Origin: Chitinophagaceae bacterium UBA2793
GTDB lineage: Bacteria > Bacteroidota > Bacteroidia > Chitinophagales > Chitinophagaceae
Assembly: GCA_002352045.1 (NCBI GenBank)
Contig: DEHT01000016.1
Location: 5,265-64,433 of the forward strand
Reading direction: 5' to 3'
Length of the DNA stretch: 59,169 nt
Part shown: positions 36,324-45,262 of the stretch, one piece after another
Numbering within the stretch: position 1 is the first letter of the stretch
Layout: each line of letters begins with the position of its first letter
The notes under the pieces: generated by a model
The model's input: only the letters and a program-made list of their open reading frames with translations
Database searches by the model: none
What the model was told of the DNA's origin: nothing
Made by a program: the position numbers and the translations under genes

Positions 36324-38657
36324 ATGAAACTAACCCTACTAAAACAAATTGCTTTTCTATTCTTATTATTTATTTCTCCTTTTTTTGGTTATAGTCAATT
36401 AAGTGAGAAAATTCATTTTCAAACAGATAAGGATATTTATTTGCCCGGTGAAACTGTTTGGTTTAAATGCTTTGTATTTTTCGCCAATAAACCATCCACT
36501 GCAAGCACCAATATTGTAATAGGGATTTATGGCAATGATGGATTGTTAATTCAAAAGAAAAAATTTCCTTTAATAGATGGCACTTGCGCCGGCGAATTTG
36601 TATTGCCAGATAGTATTAATAGTTCTTACTTAAGGCTGATGGCTAAAACCATTAACAGCATTAACCCTTTTCAAAAAACAGTGGCCATATATAGACCCGG
36701 CAAAGCTATTGAAATTCCGTACCAGGAAGGCAGCAATGAAATGAGTGTGAATATTCTATCCGAAAACACAACTGTAGCCCCATCAATAAACAATCATTTT
36801 TTATTGTATGCCCAAAGAAATGGCAAAGGCGAAGAAATAGTGGCAGGTATTTACAATCAACAGCACCTGTTTGTTGATTCTGTTTTTACCAATCAATATG
36901 GCTATGCCAATTTTCAACTTACTCCAAAGCCCGGCGAACATTATTATGCCGAATGGAAAAATGATAAAGGAATATCACATAAAACAGAACTACCCCAAGT
37001 AGGTTCACAATACATTTCCTTACATTCTGAGCAATCAAAAAATTTACTTTATTATAATATTCAAATTGCCAACAACTGGGTCGATAATGAAACGCTAACT
37101 GTTCAATTAATTAATGGTATGGATACCTTATACAAGGCATCTATTCAAACAAAATCACAGAAACAAATTACCGGTTCCATCCCATTAGACTCTTTGCAAA
37201 AGGGGCTGGCATATTTGCAATTATTAAACAACAGCAACCAACTTTTACAGCAAAAGCCAGTATTGCTTCAGTCGCCAAAATTTTTACCGGTTATACGGCA
37301 TACAGGCAAATCATTTTCACCAAAAGGAAAAAATATTGTTGAAATTTCTTCCACCGATTTGGCCGTTTACGACCTTTCATTGTCTATTACAGATATTCAG
37401 TTTTCGAGTAATGAATATAATCATTCGATTTACGACGATTTGTGGTCGGCAAAAGCAAACGGTTTTGAGTTATACAATGCACTATCACTCAACGAATCTA
37501 AATACATTCAAAATGTAATAAGTGCTTTCAGCAATTTGAGGATAATTGCTCCTGCAAAACAAAAACAGGATAACTATTTGCAATGGAATATAGAACAAAA
37601 GGATCATTCACCCCTTCCTAACGCAGCAATAGCCAGTATTATTTTGGCAGATAAACAAGGTAAAAAACAATTCCTAAGTCTTGCCCCTGAAAATGAATAT
37701 ATCTTTAGCTTGCAAAATGTGTTACTGTTCGACTCCGCAAAACTTTACTATTCCATTTTGAATAGCAAGCCAACAACAGAAAAATTGAAGATCTCATCTA
37801 CCGGAGTTCAAATTGATATTCCTGAAAAAATTGCTGCATTGCCAACAAAATTGGTAGATCAAAACTTTTCATCCAATAACAACTCAGTTAAACTACCCTA
37901 TTCATTACCAAATGAAAACTACATTAAAAAGCCTACGCTGTTTAATGATGTGCAAACCATGCAGGCTGTTGTGGTAAACTCAAAAAAGGTAAACCCTGTT
38001 ACAAAAAGATTAATTGAACTTGAAGACAGATATACCAGCGGCTTGAGTAAAGGAATGGCAAGAGGCTATCAATTGAATGTAATAGACGACCCCAATGCAG
38101 AAATGGCGGTGGATTTGTTTAGTTTTTTATCAACCAGGCTTGGCATGTTTATAAGAGGGCAACTTGGTTCAAGGGCACTTGAGTTTATGAGAGGTGCTAC
38201 TTCGGGTGATGCTGCAATACCTGTTTTATTTGTTGATGACACAGAATCATCCTGGGATATTTTAGAAAGATACCAGGCTAAAGATTTAGCTTATGTTAAA
38301 GCCATACCCGGCATTGTGATTACACCTACCGGCACTTCTACAAGTGGCGTTCTATATGTTTATACCCGTAAAGGGAAAGACATAAAAGGAAACGAAAATG
38401 TAGGAATGGTAGCTGTTAAAGTTAAAGGTTACGATAGCAGCAAAGAATTTACATTGCCCAATTACAATGATGATAACTCAATAAAACAAACCGATTACCG
38501 ATCTACTTTATACTGGAATCCATTCATCAATACAGAGGGCGGCAACACTGTAAAAATTGAATATTTCAACAATGATATTTCAACAAGGCATTTACTGGTT
38601 TTAAAAGGCTTTGATGCTGATGGTTTTCCTTTTGAAATAAGGCAAATATTGGAGTAA
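36324..38657 (+). CDS. Large exported protein with MG2-like and TonB plug-like regions
   Basis: A 777-aa protein with a signal peptide (ending FFGYSQ). It starts with an alpha-2-macroglobulin MG2-like strand set (IHFQTDKDIYLPGETVWFK), continues through beta-sandwich repeats, and near residue 545 turns into a plug-like region (MQAVVVNSKK, then LGMFIRGQLGSRALEFMRG, PVLFVDDTESS, GVLYVYTRKGKD) like that of SusC-type receptors, but no beta-barrel follows. Such proteins are common and uncharacterised in Bacteroidota. It ends exactly at the base before the convergent MBL gene's stop codon. Confidence 0.75.
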   Translation: MKLTLLKQIAFLFLLFISPFFGYSQLSEKIHFQTDKDIYLPGETVWFKCFVFFANKPSTASTNIVIGIYGNDGLLIQKKKFPLIDGTCAGEFVLPDSINSSYLRLMAKTINSINPFQKTVAIYRPGKAIEIPYQEGSNEMSVNILSENTTVAPSINNHFLLYAQRNGKGEEIVAGIYNQQHLFVDSVFTNQYGYANFQLTPKPGEHYYAEWKNDKGISHKTELPQVGSQYISLHSEQSKNLLYYNIQIANNWVDNETLTVQLINGMDTLYKASIQTKSQKQITGSIPLDSLQKGLAYLQLLNNSNQLLQQKPVLLQSPKFLPVIRHTGKSFSPKGKNIVEISSTDLAVYDLSLSITDIQFSSNEYNHSIYDDLWSAKANGFELYNALSLNESKYIQNVISAFSNLRIIAPAKQKQDNYLQWNIEQKDHSPLPNAAIASIILADKQGKKQFLSLAPENEYIFSLQNVLLFDSAKLYYSILNSKPTTEKLKISSTGVQIDIPEKIAALPTKLVDQNFSSNNNSVKLPYSLPNENYIKKPTLFNDVQTMQAVVVNSKKVNPVTKRLIELEDRYTSGLSKGMARGYQLNVIDDPNAEMAVDLFSFLSTRLGMFIRGQLGSRALEFMRGATSGDAAIPVLFVDDTESSWDILERYQAKDLAYVKAIPGIVITPTGTSTSGVLYVYTRKGKDIKGNENVGMVAVKVKGYDSSKEFTLPNYNDDNSIKQTDYRSTLYWNPFINTEGGNTVKIEYFNNDISTRHLLVLKGFDADGFPFEIRQILE

Positions 38658-39494
38658 CTATATTTCACTTAGTTTGAAACTATCTTTTACCCGAATACCT
38701 TTTTCTGTTTGTTGTAGCGTGCAACATTCTATTTGTGGGTCATGCTCAAAAAATAAAACAAAATCGTTTTGCTGTGCTTCTATTAAAAAATGTTTCTTTT
38801 CATTTAAAGTAGTAAGCGGAAACATATCGTAAGCCATTACATAAGGAATGGGAATATGACCGGTAGAAGGCAATAAGTCGGCCATATACACAATTGTTTT
38901 TCCTTTGTATTTAATTTCGGGCAGCATCATTGCATCGGTATGGCCAAATGCCTGCCTTATTGCAATACCTTGTGGAAATTCGTTTTGATGTGTTTCAATA
39001 AACTTTAGTTGGCCGCTTTGCTGAATGGGTAAAATATTTTCTTTTAAAAAAGATGCTTTTTCTCTTTCGTTTGGTTCAGTAGCCCATTTCCAATGACGTT
39101 GATTGCTCCAAAAATTTGCATTTTTAAAAGCAGGAACCAGTTGTTCACCATCTCTCACAATGCTGCCGCCGCAGTGGTCAAAATGTAAATGCGTTAAAAG
39201 AACATCGGTAATATCGTTCCTATGAAAACCATGTGCTGCTAAAGATTTATCTAAGCTATCATCGCCATGCATATAATAGTGGCCAAAAAATTTGGCGTCT
39301 TGTTTATCGCCCATTCCATTATCAACCAAAATTAACCTATTGCCATCTTCAATCAATAAACAGCGCAAAGCCCAACTACACATATTGTTTTCATCTGCCG
39401 GGTTTATTTTATGCCATATACTTTTGGGTACTACACCAAACATAGCACCGCCGTCTAATTTAAAATAGCCTGTATTAATTGAATATAAGTTCAT
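38658..39494 (-). CDS. MBL-fold metallo-hydrolase
   Basis: A 278-aa metallo-beta-lactamase-fold hydrolase. The metal motif is HLHFDHCGG (about residues 111-119); further ligands are seen as the His of AFGHTDAMM and the Asp of VYMADLLPS, and a final His in FFEHDPQ. The arrangement resembles quorum-quenching lactonase-like and arylsulfatase-like MBL enzymes; the substrate is unknown. It is 9 bases downstream of the UMF1 transporter gene, so they form one operon. Confidence 0.9.
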   Translation of the reverse strand: MNLYSINTGYFKLDGGAMFGVVPKSIWHKINPADENNMCSWALRCLLIEDGNRLILVDNGMGDKQDAKFFGHYYMHGDDSLDKSLAAHGFHRNDITDVLLTHLHFDHCGGSIVRDGEQLVPAFKNANFWSNQRHWKWATEPNEREKASFLKENILPIQQSGQLKFIETHQNEFPQGIAIRQAFGHTDAMMLPEIKYKGKTIVYMADLLPSTGHIPIPYVMAYDMFPLTTLNEKKHFLIEAQQNDFVLFFEHDPQIECCTLQQTEKGIRVKDSFKLSEI

Positions 39495-39503
39495 ACTATA
39501 AAG

Positions 39504-40799
39504 TTACGATTGATTTTTTTGCCCGTACCGGGCATAAATTAAAAATAGCAAACCAAGGCTAAAGAAAACTATTAACGACAATACAGAGGTTCTCATATCT
39601 ACTCGCTCTTCAATGTAAGCAAATGTGGTAAGCCCAATTACAATGGCAATTTTTTCGGTAATATCGTAAAAGCTAAAAAAGGAAGCAGTGTCATTTGTTT
39701 CGGGCATTAACTTGCTAAAAGTAGAGCGACTAAGCGATTGAATGCCGCCCATCACCAGGCCTACTATAATGGCTAAAATATAAAAATCGGTAGCGGTTTT
39801 CATAAAGTAGCCATAAATACAAATTGCCACCCAAAGAATAATAACGCCCATTAACACCCGGAGATTTCCAAATAGCTTTGGCAAACGGGAAAGTACAATA
39901 GCTCCCGGTATTGCTACTAACTGTATTAATACCACTGTAACTATTAAATTAGTAGATGGAAGGTTTAAAACTTTGCTTCCAAAATTACTTGCCACCAGCA
40001 TTACCGTTTGCACGCCCATATTGTAAAAAAAGAAAGCCGCCAAAAACCGGCGCATCACCTTCATGGTTCGTACCTGTGAAAACACTTTTTTCAATTCAAT
40101 AAAACCACCGGTAAACGCACTTATTTTAAAAGCTTCTTCATTAGCAGGTTTCGATTTGGGCAATCGCTTAAAAGGAATTTGTGCAAAGCCAATCCACCAA
40201 ATGCCTACTAATAAAAATGTAAGCCTTACGGCATCGCCTTCAGAATTTAAAAAAGGAATTTCTTTATGAAACACTACTAATAAAAACCCTACAATTTGCA
40301 TTATCACACTACCAATATATCCAAATGAAAAGCCACGGGCACTAATGCGGTCTCTGTCTTCCACAGCGGCAATATCGGGCAGGTAAGAATTATAAAAAAC
40401 AAGGCTACCGTAAAAGCCAATGGCTGCAAACATCATTGCTATTACGCCAAATGAAAAACTGTCCTTTGTAAAAAAATACAAACTACTGCATGCAAGCGCA
40501 CCCATGTAACAGAAAAACTGCATATACCTTTTTTTATTCCCCCTTGCATCGGCTATAGAAGTAAGTATAGGTAAAATAAAAGCTACTATTAAATATGCAG
40601 CAGCTAACGTATAATTATACAAAGCTGTATTCACAAAATGCCTGCCAGCAAATGGAACCACTCCATTAAACGGTGCTGCTTTTGTAATCTCTGTATAATA
40701 GATAGGAAAAAATGTGGTAGTAATTACCAGGTTGTAAACAGAGTTGGCCCAATCGTACATAGCCCATCCGTTTAATACTTTTTTGGGAGCAGTTTGCAT
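39504..40799 (-). CDS. MFS transporter, UMF1 family (Atg22-like)
   Basis: A 431-aa twelve-helix transporter. The N-terminal LNGWAMYDWANSVYNLVI is diagnostic of the UMF1/Atg22-like group, with GLVMGGIQSLSRSTFSKLMP in the second half and TEKIAIVIGLTTFAYIEE near the end. Yeast Atg22 exports amino acids from the vacuole; bacterial substrates are unknown. The gene shares an operon with the MBL hydrolase downstream, and a terminator separates it from uppP upstream. Confidence 0.9.
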   Translation of the reverse strand: MQTAPKKVLNGWAMYDWANSVYNLVITTTFFPIYYTEITKAAPFNGVVPFAGRHFVNTALYNYTLAAAYLIVAFILPILTSIADARGNKKRYMQFFCYMGALACSSLYFFTKDSFSFGVIAMMFAAIGFYGSLVFYNSYLPDIAAVEDRDRISARGFSFGYIGSVIMQIVGFLLVVFHKEIPFLNSEGDAVRLTFLLVGIWWIGFAQIPFKRLPKSKPANEEAFKISAFTGGFIELKKVFSQVRTMKVMRRFLAAFFFYNMGVQTVMLVASNFGSKVLNLPSTNLIVTVVLIQLVAIPGAIVLSRLPKLFGNLRVLMGVIILWVAICIYGYFMKTATDFYILAIIVGLVMGGIQSLSRSTFSKLMPETNDTASFFSFYDITEKIAIVIGLTTFAYIEERVDMRTSVLSLIVFFSLGLLFLIYARYGQKNQS

Positions 40800-40809
40800 G
40801 GTTTATAGT

Positions 40810-40844
40810 GAAAATAAAAATGGAATATACAGCATTTATTCCAT
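40810..40844 (-). terminator. Terminator of uppP
   Basis: ATGGAATA (40820-40827) pairs with TATTCCAT (40837-40844); on the minus strand it is followed by TTTTTATTTT. It separates uppP from the UMF1 transporter gene. Confidence 0.8.
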
Positions 40845-40850
40845 AGGGCA

Positions 40851-41645
40851 TTAAGCGGCAAGATATCCTGTTTTGAGAAGGATGAGTAAAGCAATGCCCA
40901 CTACAATGCGATATATACCCCAAATGCGAAAGCCATGTTTGCTTAAAAAACCAATAAAAAATTTGATGGCAAGCATGGCAACTACAAAAGCCAGCACATT
41001 GCCAATACTCAATAATTTTATTTCTTCGGTTGTAAATCCTCCGGCTTCTTTGTAATGTTTTAATAATTTATAACCGGTTGCTGCCAACATGGTAGGCACG
41101 GCTAAGAAAAACGAAAACTCTGCTGCGGCATTTCGAGTGAGTTTCTGTTGCATACCACCAATAATAGAGGAAGCACTACGGCTCATTCCCGGAATTAAAG
41201 CAAGGCATTGCCAGCAACCAATGATAAATGATTGTACAAATGAAACATTTTTTTCACTGTCAACAGTTGGGTTTTTAAAAACACTGTCAATAAATAATAA
41301 AACAATACCTCCACCTAAAAGTGCCCAAGCCACGGTTTGAGTACTTTCCAGCATAGCATCAATTTTATCGCCTAATAAAAACCCCAATACCATTGCGGGA
41401 ATTACACCTACCAGTAGTTTTAAGTAGAAACGAATATTTTTAAAATCGAAAAATTTTTTATGATACAAAACCACTACCGCCAATATGGCTCCCAACTGAA
41501 TGGCCACCGTAAACATTTTGGTGAATTCATTATCGGGTACACCCATTAGCTTGTTGGTAATTATCATGTGCCCGGTTGAAGAAACCGGGATAAATTCTGT
41601 AAGCCCTTCTACAATTGCTGTAACTATTGCCTGGAAAATATTCAT
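40851..41645 (-). CDS. uppP: Undecaprenyl-diphosphatase UppP (BacA)
   Basis: Integral membrane phosphatase that recycles undecaprenyl pyrophosphate to the monophosphate carrier used for peptidoglycan and other wall polymers. The 264-aa protein has the two family boxes: EGLTEFIPVSSTGHMI (about residues 13-28) with its Glu pair, and PGMSRSASSIIGGM (about 155-168) with the catalytic Arg/Ser. Multiple membrane helices follow. Length is normal. Loss or overexpression of this enzyme affects bacitracin sensitivity in other bacteria. Confidence 0.96.
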   Translation of the reverse strand: MNIFQAIVTAIVEGLTEFIPVSSTGHMIITNKLMGVPDNEFTKMFTVAIQLGAILAVVVLYHKKFFDFKNIRFYLKLLVGVIPAMVLGFLLGDKIDAMLESTQTVAWALLGGGIVLLFIDSVFKNPTVDSEKNVSFVQSFIIGCWQCLALIPGMSRSASSIIGGMQQKLTRNAAAEFSFFLAVPTMLAATGYKLLKHYKEAGGFTTEEIKLLSIGNVLAFVVAMLAIKFFIGFLSKHGFRIWGIYRIVVGIALLILLKTGYLAA

Positions 41646-41663
41646 GGTAAATTATACTGGGTC

Positions 41664-41689
41664 AAAAAAAAATGCGCTTTAGCAGCGCA
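41664..41689 (-). terminator. Terminator between the DUF3098 gene and uppP
   Basis: TGCGCT (41673-41678) with AGCGCA (41684-41689); on the minus strand nine T follow (41664-41672). This is one of the strongest terminators in the window. Confidence 0.9.
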
Positions 41690-41713
41690 AATATTTTAAA
41701 TAATTTTTTAGAA

Positions 41714-41989
41714 TTACTGAACAGATTTTGGTTTTTTCATAATGGCAATAATTTCTATTACAAAACCGGTAATAATTAAAATGGGTGCCACGGTAATCCT
41801 GGTAGTGCTGTACACTTCGTCTTTATTAAAAACATTGGGGTCGGCGCTTTTACCACCGGCCATTAAAAAAAAGCCTATTGCCAATACTACCAAACCAATA
41901 AGCATCCATATATAATTTTCTTTCCCAAACAATTCGGTGTTTTGGCTTTTTTGTGTTTTAGTGGAAGCAGTTTCTTTTGTAGTTGCCAT
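41714..41989 (-). CDS. DUF3098 small membrane protein
   Basis: A 91-aa protein with two membrane helices: YIWMLIGLVVLAIGFFLMAGG and a second near the C-terminus (ITVAPILIITGFVIEIIAIM), linked by a segment with the family pattern DPNVFNKDEVYSTTRITVAP. The ATG at 41987-41989 gives a normal polar N-terminus; an in-frame start at 42055 would add 22 residues. In Bacteroidota this family usually sits between ftsX and uppP; here uppP follows after a terminator, while ftsX is not upstream. Function unknown. Confidence 0.88.
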   Translation of the reverse strand: MATTKETASTKTQKSQNTELFGKENYIWMLIGLVVLAIGFFLMAGGKSADPNVFNKDEVYSTTRITVAPILIITGFVIEIIAIMKKPKSVQ

Positions 41990-42098
41990 AATTGAAATAT
42001 AAGGTTTGCAAGATAGGGGAATTTTTAGTACAGAAATCTTAAACAAGGTTAACACTTACTAAATCATTACACCCATTGGAGAAAAAAAATAGCACTAA

Positions 42099-43646
42099 TT
42101 AAAGTTTTATCTCTTCATCGTTTTCGTCAAAAAAACGGAATTCTGTGAGGTGATAAGCACTATTGGGTTTTACCTTAATTTTTTGTTTGTATTTCCAACT
42201 CCACTTAAAACGGCGGCTGGGGAAGCCGGCAGTAAGGTAAGTAAATAAAATGGGGTGAACCTCTATGGTTAATCCCTTGTGCTTTTGCATAATAAGGTAG
42301 CTTAAGTTTTTTGCTATCTCATCTTCCAAAACAAGTGTGGACGAAATTTTTCCGGTACCCTCACAGCTCGGACAAACCTCGCTGGTATTAATCTTCATTT
42401 CGGGCTTCATGCGCTGGCGGGTAATTTGCATTAAGCCAAACTTGGTAATGGGCAGCACTGCATGTTTTGCCCTGTCAACCTTCATAAACTGATCCATGGC
42501 ATCGGTCAGTTTCTTTTTATTATCGGGCAATTTCATGTCGATGAAATCTACTACAATAATACCTCCTAAATCTCTCAACCTAAGTTGGCGTGCAATTTCT
42601 TCTGCCGCTTCCAGGTTGGTTTCTAATGCGTTTTGTTCCTGGTTATTGCTTACACTTTTATAACCACTGTTTACATCAATTACATGCAGGGCTTCGGTAT
42701 GTTCAATTATTAAATAAGCACCACTTGGCAGGTTAACGGTTTTTCCAAAGGAGCCCTTCACTTGTTTTGTAATACCATAGCTGTCGAAAATGCTTTGGCC
42801 ATTGTTATAATAAGAAACAATATCAGTCTTGTCCGGGGCAATTCGTTGCAGGTAAGTTTTGGTATCGCTAAAAATATTTTTATCGTTTACCACTATTCTG
42901 TTGAAATCTGCATTAAGCAAATCTCTCAACATACTGGTTGTTTTGCCTTGCTCGCTTAAAATTTTAGTAGGAGCTTCAGCATTTTTTAAATTTTGCTGAA
43001 TTGTTTTCCAGGTGGCTTCTAAGGCCAATAAATCTTCGTGCAATTCGGCAGTATGCTTTCCCTCTGCAGCCGTTCTCACAATTACGCCCAGGTTTTTGGG
43101 CTTGATGGCTTCAATAATTTTTTGAAGCCGTTTGCGCTCATCGCCGGAATGAATTTTTCGGCTAACCGCTACAATATCATTAAAAGGAGTAACTACTACA
43201 AACCTTCCCGGCAACGACAATTCGCAACTGAGGCGTGGCCCTTTGGCTGCAATTGGCTCTTTCAATATTTGAACAAGAATATTGGGTTTGCCATTTAGCA
43301 CCTCTGTAATTTTCCCCGTTTTTATAATTTCGGGTTCTACTTTAAATGAAGAGAATTCAAATGGAACTTCGCCATTATCATTAATGGCCTGGTTGGTAAA
43401 TTTGAGAATTGACCTTACATAAGGGCTAAGGTCGGTGTAGTGAAGAAATGCGTCTTTTTCGAACCCCACTTCTACAAATGCAGCATTCAATCCCGGAATT
43501 AATTTTTTAACCCTGCCCAGGTATAGGTCGCCCACAGCAAAGTTGGCATCAGCTTTTTCGCTGTGTAACTCTACTAATTTTTTATCTTCCAGCAGGGCAA
43601 TTTCTACTCCCTGAGACTGGGCATTAATAATTAATTCCTTGGTCAA
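42099..43646 (-). CDS. rng: Ribonuclease E/G
   Basis: A 515-aa endoribonuclease of the RNase E/G family, acting in rRNA maturation and mRNA decay. An N-terminal S1-like domain (about 35-115, VGDLYLGRVKKLIPGLNAAFVEVG) leads into the catalytic domain with VIVRTAAEG, and GGIIVVDFIDM holding the metal-binding Asp residues. A zinc-link CPSCEGTG is near residue 425. It lacks the long C-terminal scaffold of E. coli RNase E, so it is of the RNase G type. The start is TTG (43644-43646), as no ATG precedes TKELIINAQ. The leader carries two strong hairpins. Confidence 0.94.
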   Translation of the reverse strand: MTKELIINAQSQGVEIALLEDKKLVELHSEKADANFAVGDLYLGRVKKLIPGLNAAFVEVGFEKDAFLHYTDLSPYVRSILKFTNQAINDNGEVPFEFSSFKVEPEIIKTGKITEVLNGKPNILVQILKEPIAAKGPRLSCELSLPGRFVVVTPFNDIVAVSRKIHSGDERKRLQKIIEAIKPKNLGVIVRTAAEGKHTAELHEDLLALEATWKTIQQNLKNAEAPTKILSEQGKTTSMLRDLLNADFNRIVVNDKNIFSDTKTYLQRIAPDKTDIVSYYNNGQSIFDSYGITKQVKGSFGKTVNLPSGAYLIIEHTEALHVIDVNSGYKSVSNNQEQNALETNLEAAEEIARQLRLRDLGGIIVVDFIDMKLPDNKKKLTDAMDQFMKVDRAKHAVLPITKFGLMQITRQRMKPEMKINTSEVCPSCEGTGKISSTLVLEDEIAKNLSYLIMQKHKGLTIEVHPILFTYLTAGFPSRRFKWSWKYKQKIKVKPNSAYHLTEFRFFDENDEEIKL

Positions 43647-43672
43647 AGCATAAAGTATTTTCCGGAACCGAA

Positions 43673-43730
43673 GGCTTATTGAGTAAATAGCGAATAAGCC
43701 AAATACATACGCACACTGCTTTATAAGCAG
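43673..43730 (-). promoter_or_regulatory. Two hairpins in the RNase G/E leader
   Basis: GGCTTATT (43673-43680) pairs with AATAAGCC (43693-43700) and CTGCTT (43716-43721) with AAGCAG (43725-43730). Both lie within 85 bases upstream of the TTG start. E. coli rne is autoregulated through leader hairpins, so the same is a reasonable guess here. Confidence 0.4.
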
Positions 43731-43770
43731 CTATGCATTTATATTTTACAATGGTTGTATGAAGCAATGA

Positions 43771-43793
43771 GTGCCCCGAAAAAATCGGGGCAC
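43771..43793 (-). terminator. Hairpin after the 29-aa gene
   Basis: GTGCCCCGA (43771-43779) pairs perfectly with TCGGGGCAC (43785-43793) around five A. It lies 16 bases past the stop of the 29-aa gene. No T-run follows, so termination may be partial, or the stem may protect the mRNA end. Confidence 0.65.
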
Positions 43794-43808
43794 CATTATA
43801 AAAAGAAA

Positions 43809-43898
43809 TTATTTCTTTTTATGACGGTTCTTTCTCAAACGTTTTTTACGCTTATGAGTTGCTATTTTATGACGTTTTCTTTTTTTACCACAAGGCAT
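43809..43898 (-). CDS. 29-aa basic protein, AURKAIP1/COX24-like (bS22/mS38-type)
   Basis: A very short gene reading MPCGKKRKRHKIATHKRKK then a Lys/Arg-rich tail (29 aa, 18 of them Lys or Arg). It matches the AURKAIP1/COX24-type small basic proteins that are found in Bacteroidota, with mitochondrial (mS38) and mycobacterial (bS22) relatives bound to the small ribosomal subunit. It has an ATG, a stop and its own terminator-like hairpin. Assignment to the ribosome is from family knowledge; nothing here proves it. Confidence 0.85.
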   Translation of the reverse strand: MPCGKKRKRHKIATHKRKKRLRKNRHKKK

Positions 43899-43953
43899 GA
43901 TAAATAATTTTTGATTTAAAAAATAAATTAAAATATGTTGTTTTTCTTACTAT

Positions 43954-44805
43954 CTATTTTATAGCAGCTATGCGTTCATCTACCTCTTTGCTATATGCCG
44001 GATTGTTGATGAGTCGCTTACTTATATTATACCATTTTACAGCATTGGCTTTATCACCAATAGCAGCATAAGTATCTGCCAAAAACGCAATTGCTTCCAC
44101 ATTATCGGGCTGTGCTGTAACCACTTTGCTGAAACGCTCAATGGCTTTATCGTATTGCCCCGATACAAATCCACCTACACCCAGCACAAACTGTGCTTTC
44201 ATGTTGGTAGAATCTTTGCGTACCACCTTCAATAACTCCTGTATTCCCTGCATAGCTGCACTACCATCCACACTTCCTCTTCCCTTTCCGAACACATAGC
44301 TACTTCCCAGGCCTATCCTCAATTCGTCATTATCAGGATTAATCGTAATTGCTTTTTCAAATAACTCAATGGCACTGTTGGCCATCCACTCTATTTTAGC
44401 TTCATCATGTTCGCCTCTAAGGTTATCTAAAAATAAATGGGCAGCAAAGGTGAGGTTTTTTTCTGAATTATCCAACTTAGCAGCTTCGGAAATATAATAC
44501 GCATAAGGCTCCGGCAGTTTAGCACTGTCTTTCCAAAAATTTGCAAGAGAATTATATTGCTTAATTTTTTGAGCGGGTATATCGCCACGGGTAATATTAT
44601 TTTCCAACTCCTTTACAATTAAGGACTGGGCAATAGGCAATTTAGATTCTGCACTATCAATAAAATGATGAATATCAAAACTTTGAAGTTTACTCTTTAT
44701 TTCAGCTACGGGCAACTCTTTTTTAAGGATGCTGGTTTTGCCGAAAAAAAATAAAAGTGCCAAAGCTACACAGCCGGCAACAACTAAAATGATAGGTTTA
44801 TTCAC
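43954..44805 (-). CDS. Membrane-anchored TPR protein
   Basis: A 283-aa protein with an N-terminal membrane anchor (IILVVAGCVALALLFFFG) and a periplasmic helical part. TPR units are recognisable in the second half: AIELFEKAITINPDNDELRIGLG, AQFVLGVGGFVSGQYDKAIERF and AIAFLADTYAAIGDKANAVKWY. The start is GTG (44803-44805); no ATG precedes the anchor. It lies 33 bases downstream of the HU gene and is likely co-transcribed with it. A scaffold role is inferred only from the repeats. Confidence 0.85.
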   Translation of the reverse strand: MNKPIILVVAGCVALALLFFFGKTSILKKELPVAEIKSKLQSFDIHHFIDSAESKLPIAQSLIVKELENNITRGDIPAQKIKQYNSLANFWKDSAKLPEPYAYYISEAAKLDNSEKNLTFAAHLFLDNLRGEHDEAKIEWMANSAIELFEKAITINPDNDELRIGLGSSYVFGKGRGSVDGSAAMQGIQELLKVVRKDSTNMKAQFVLGVGGFVSGQYDKAIERFSKVVTAQPDNVEAIAFLADTYAAIGDKANAVKWYNISKRLINNPAYSKEVDERIAAIK

Positions 44806-44838
44806 GCTTCTGTACTTAAGTGAGGCGCAAAGTTACAA

Positions 44839-45162
44839 CTAACCATCGTTTTCATCCTCCAGTTTGGGAGCTTCTTTAATATTTTCACTGGTTTTTATTT
44901 CTTGTACAAACTCTTTAGCAGGTTTAAAGGCAGGGATATAATGCTCGGGGATTGAAACGGCAATATTTTTTTTGATGTTTCGGCCAATTTTTGCTGCCCT
45001 TTTCTTTATAATGAAGCTTCCAAAACCCCTGATATAAAGGTTTTCACCACTGGCAAGCGTTGCTTTAATTTCTTTAAACATAGTTTCAAGCGTTACCAAA
45101 ACATCTACTTTTGGGATGCCGGTTTTGTCTGAAATTTTGTTGATAAGGTCGGCCTTTCTCAT
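44839..45162 (-). CDS. HU/IHF-family DNA-binding protein
   Basis: A 107-aa histone-like protein. The HU fold begins at residue 1 (MRKADLINKISDKTGIPKVD), GENLYIRGFGSFIIKKRAAKIGRN carries the signature, and the arm region VSIPEHYIPAFKPAKEF has Pro at the intercalation position. After about residue 92 there is a short acidic tail (EAPKLEDENDG) not found in E. coli HU. It is divergent from mutY; the HU-mutY-ssb-gldE-gldD order is well known in gliding Bacteroidota. Confidence 0.93.
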   Translation of the reverse strand: MRKADLINKISDKTGIPKVDVLVTLETMFKEIKATLASGENLYIRGFGSFIIKKRAAKIGRNIKKNIAVSIPEHYIPAFKPAKEFVQEIKTSENIKEAPKLEDENDG

Positions 45163-45262
45163 ATAAAAAGAATTTAAGACTACAATTTAAGAAGTTATTT
45201 CTAAAATACAAAAGTAATTTAGTGATAATCAATAGGTTTGTACATATCATATTTATATATTC

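Noticed and set aside
38655..38660. Frameshift or gene fusion at the abutting stops
   Set aside because: The two genes are convergent on opposite strands and each has a complete C-terminus; the zero-base gap is only tight packing.
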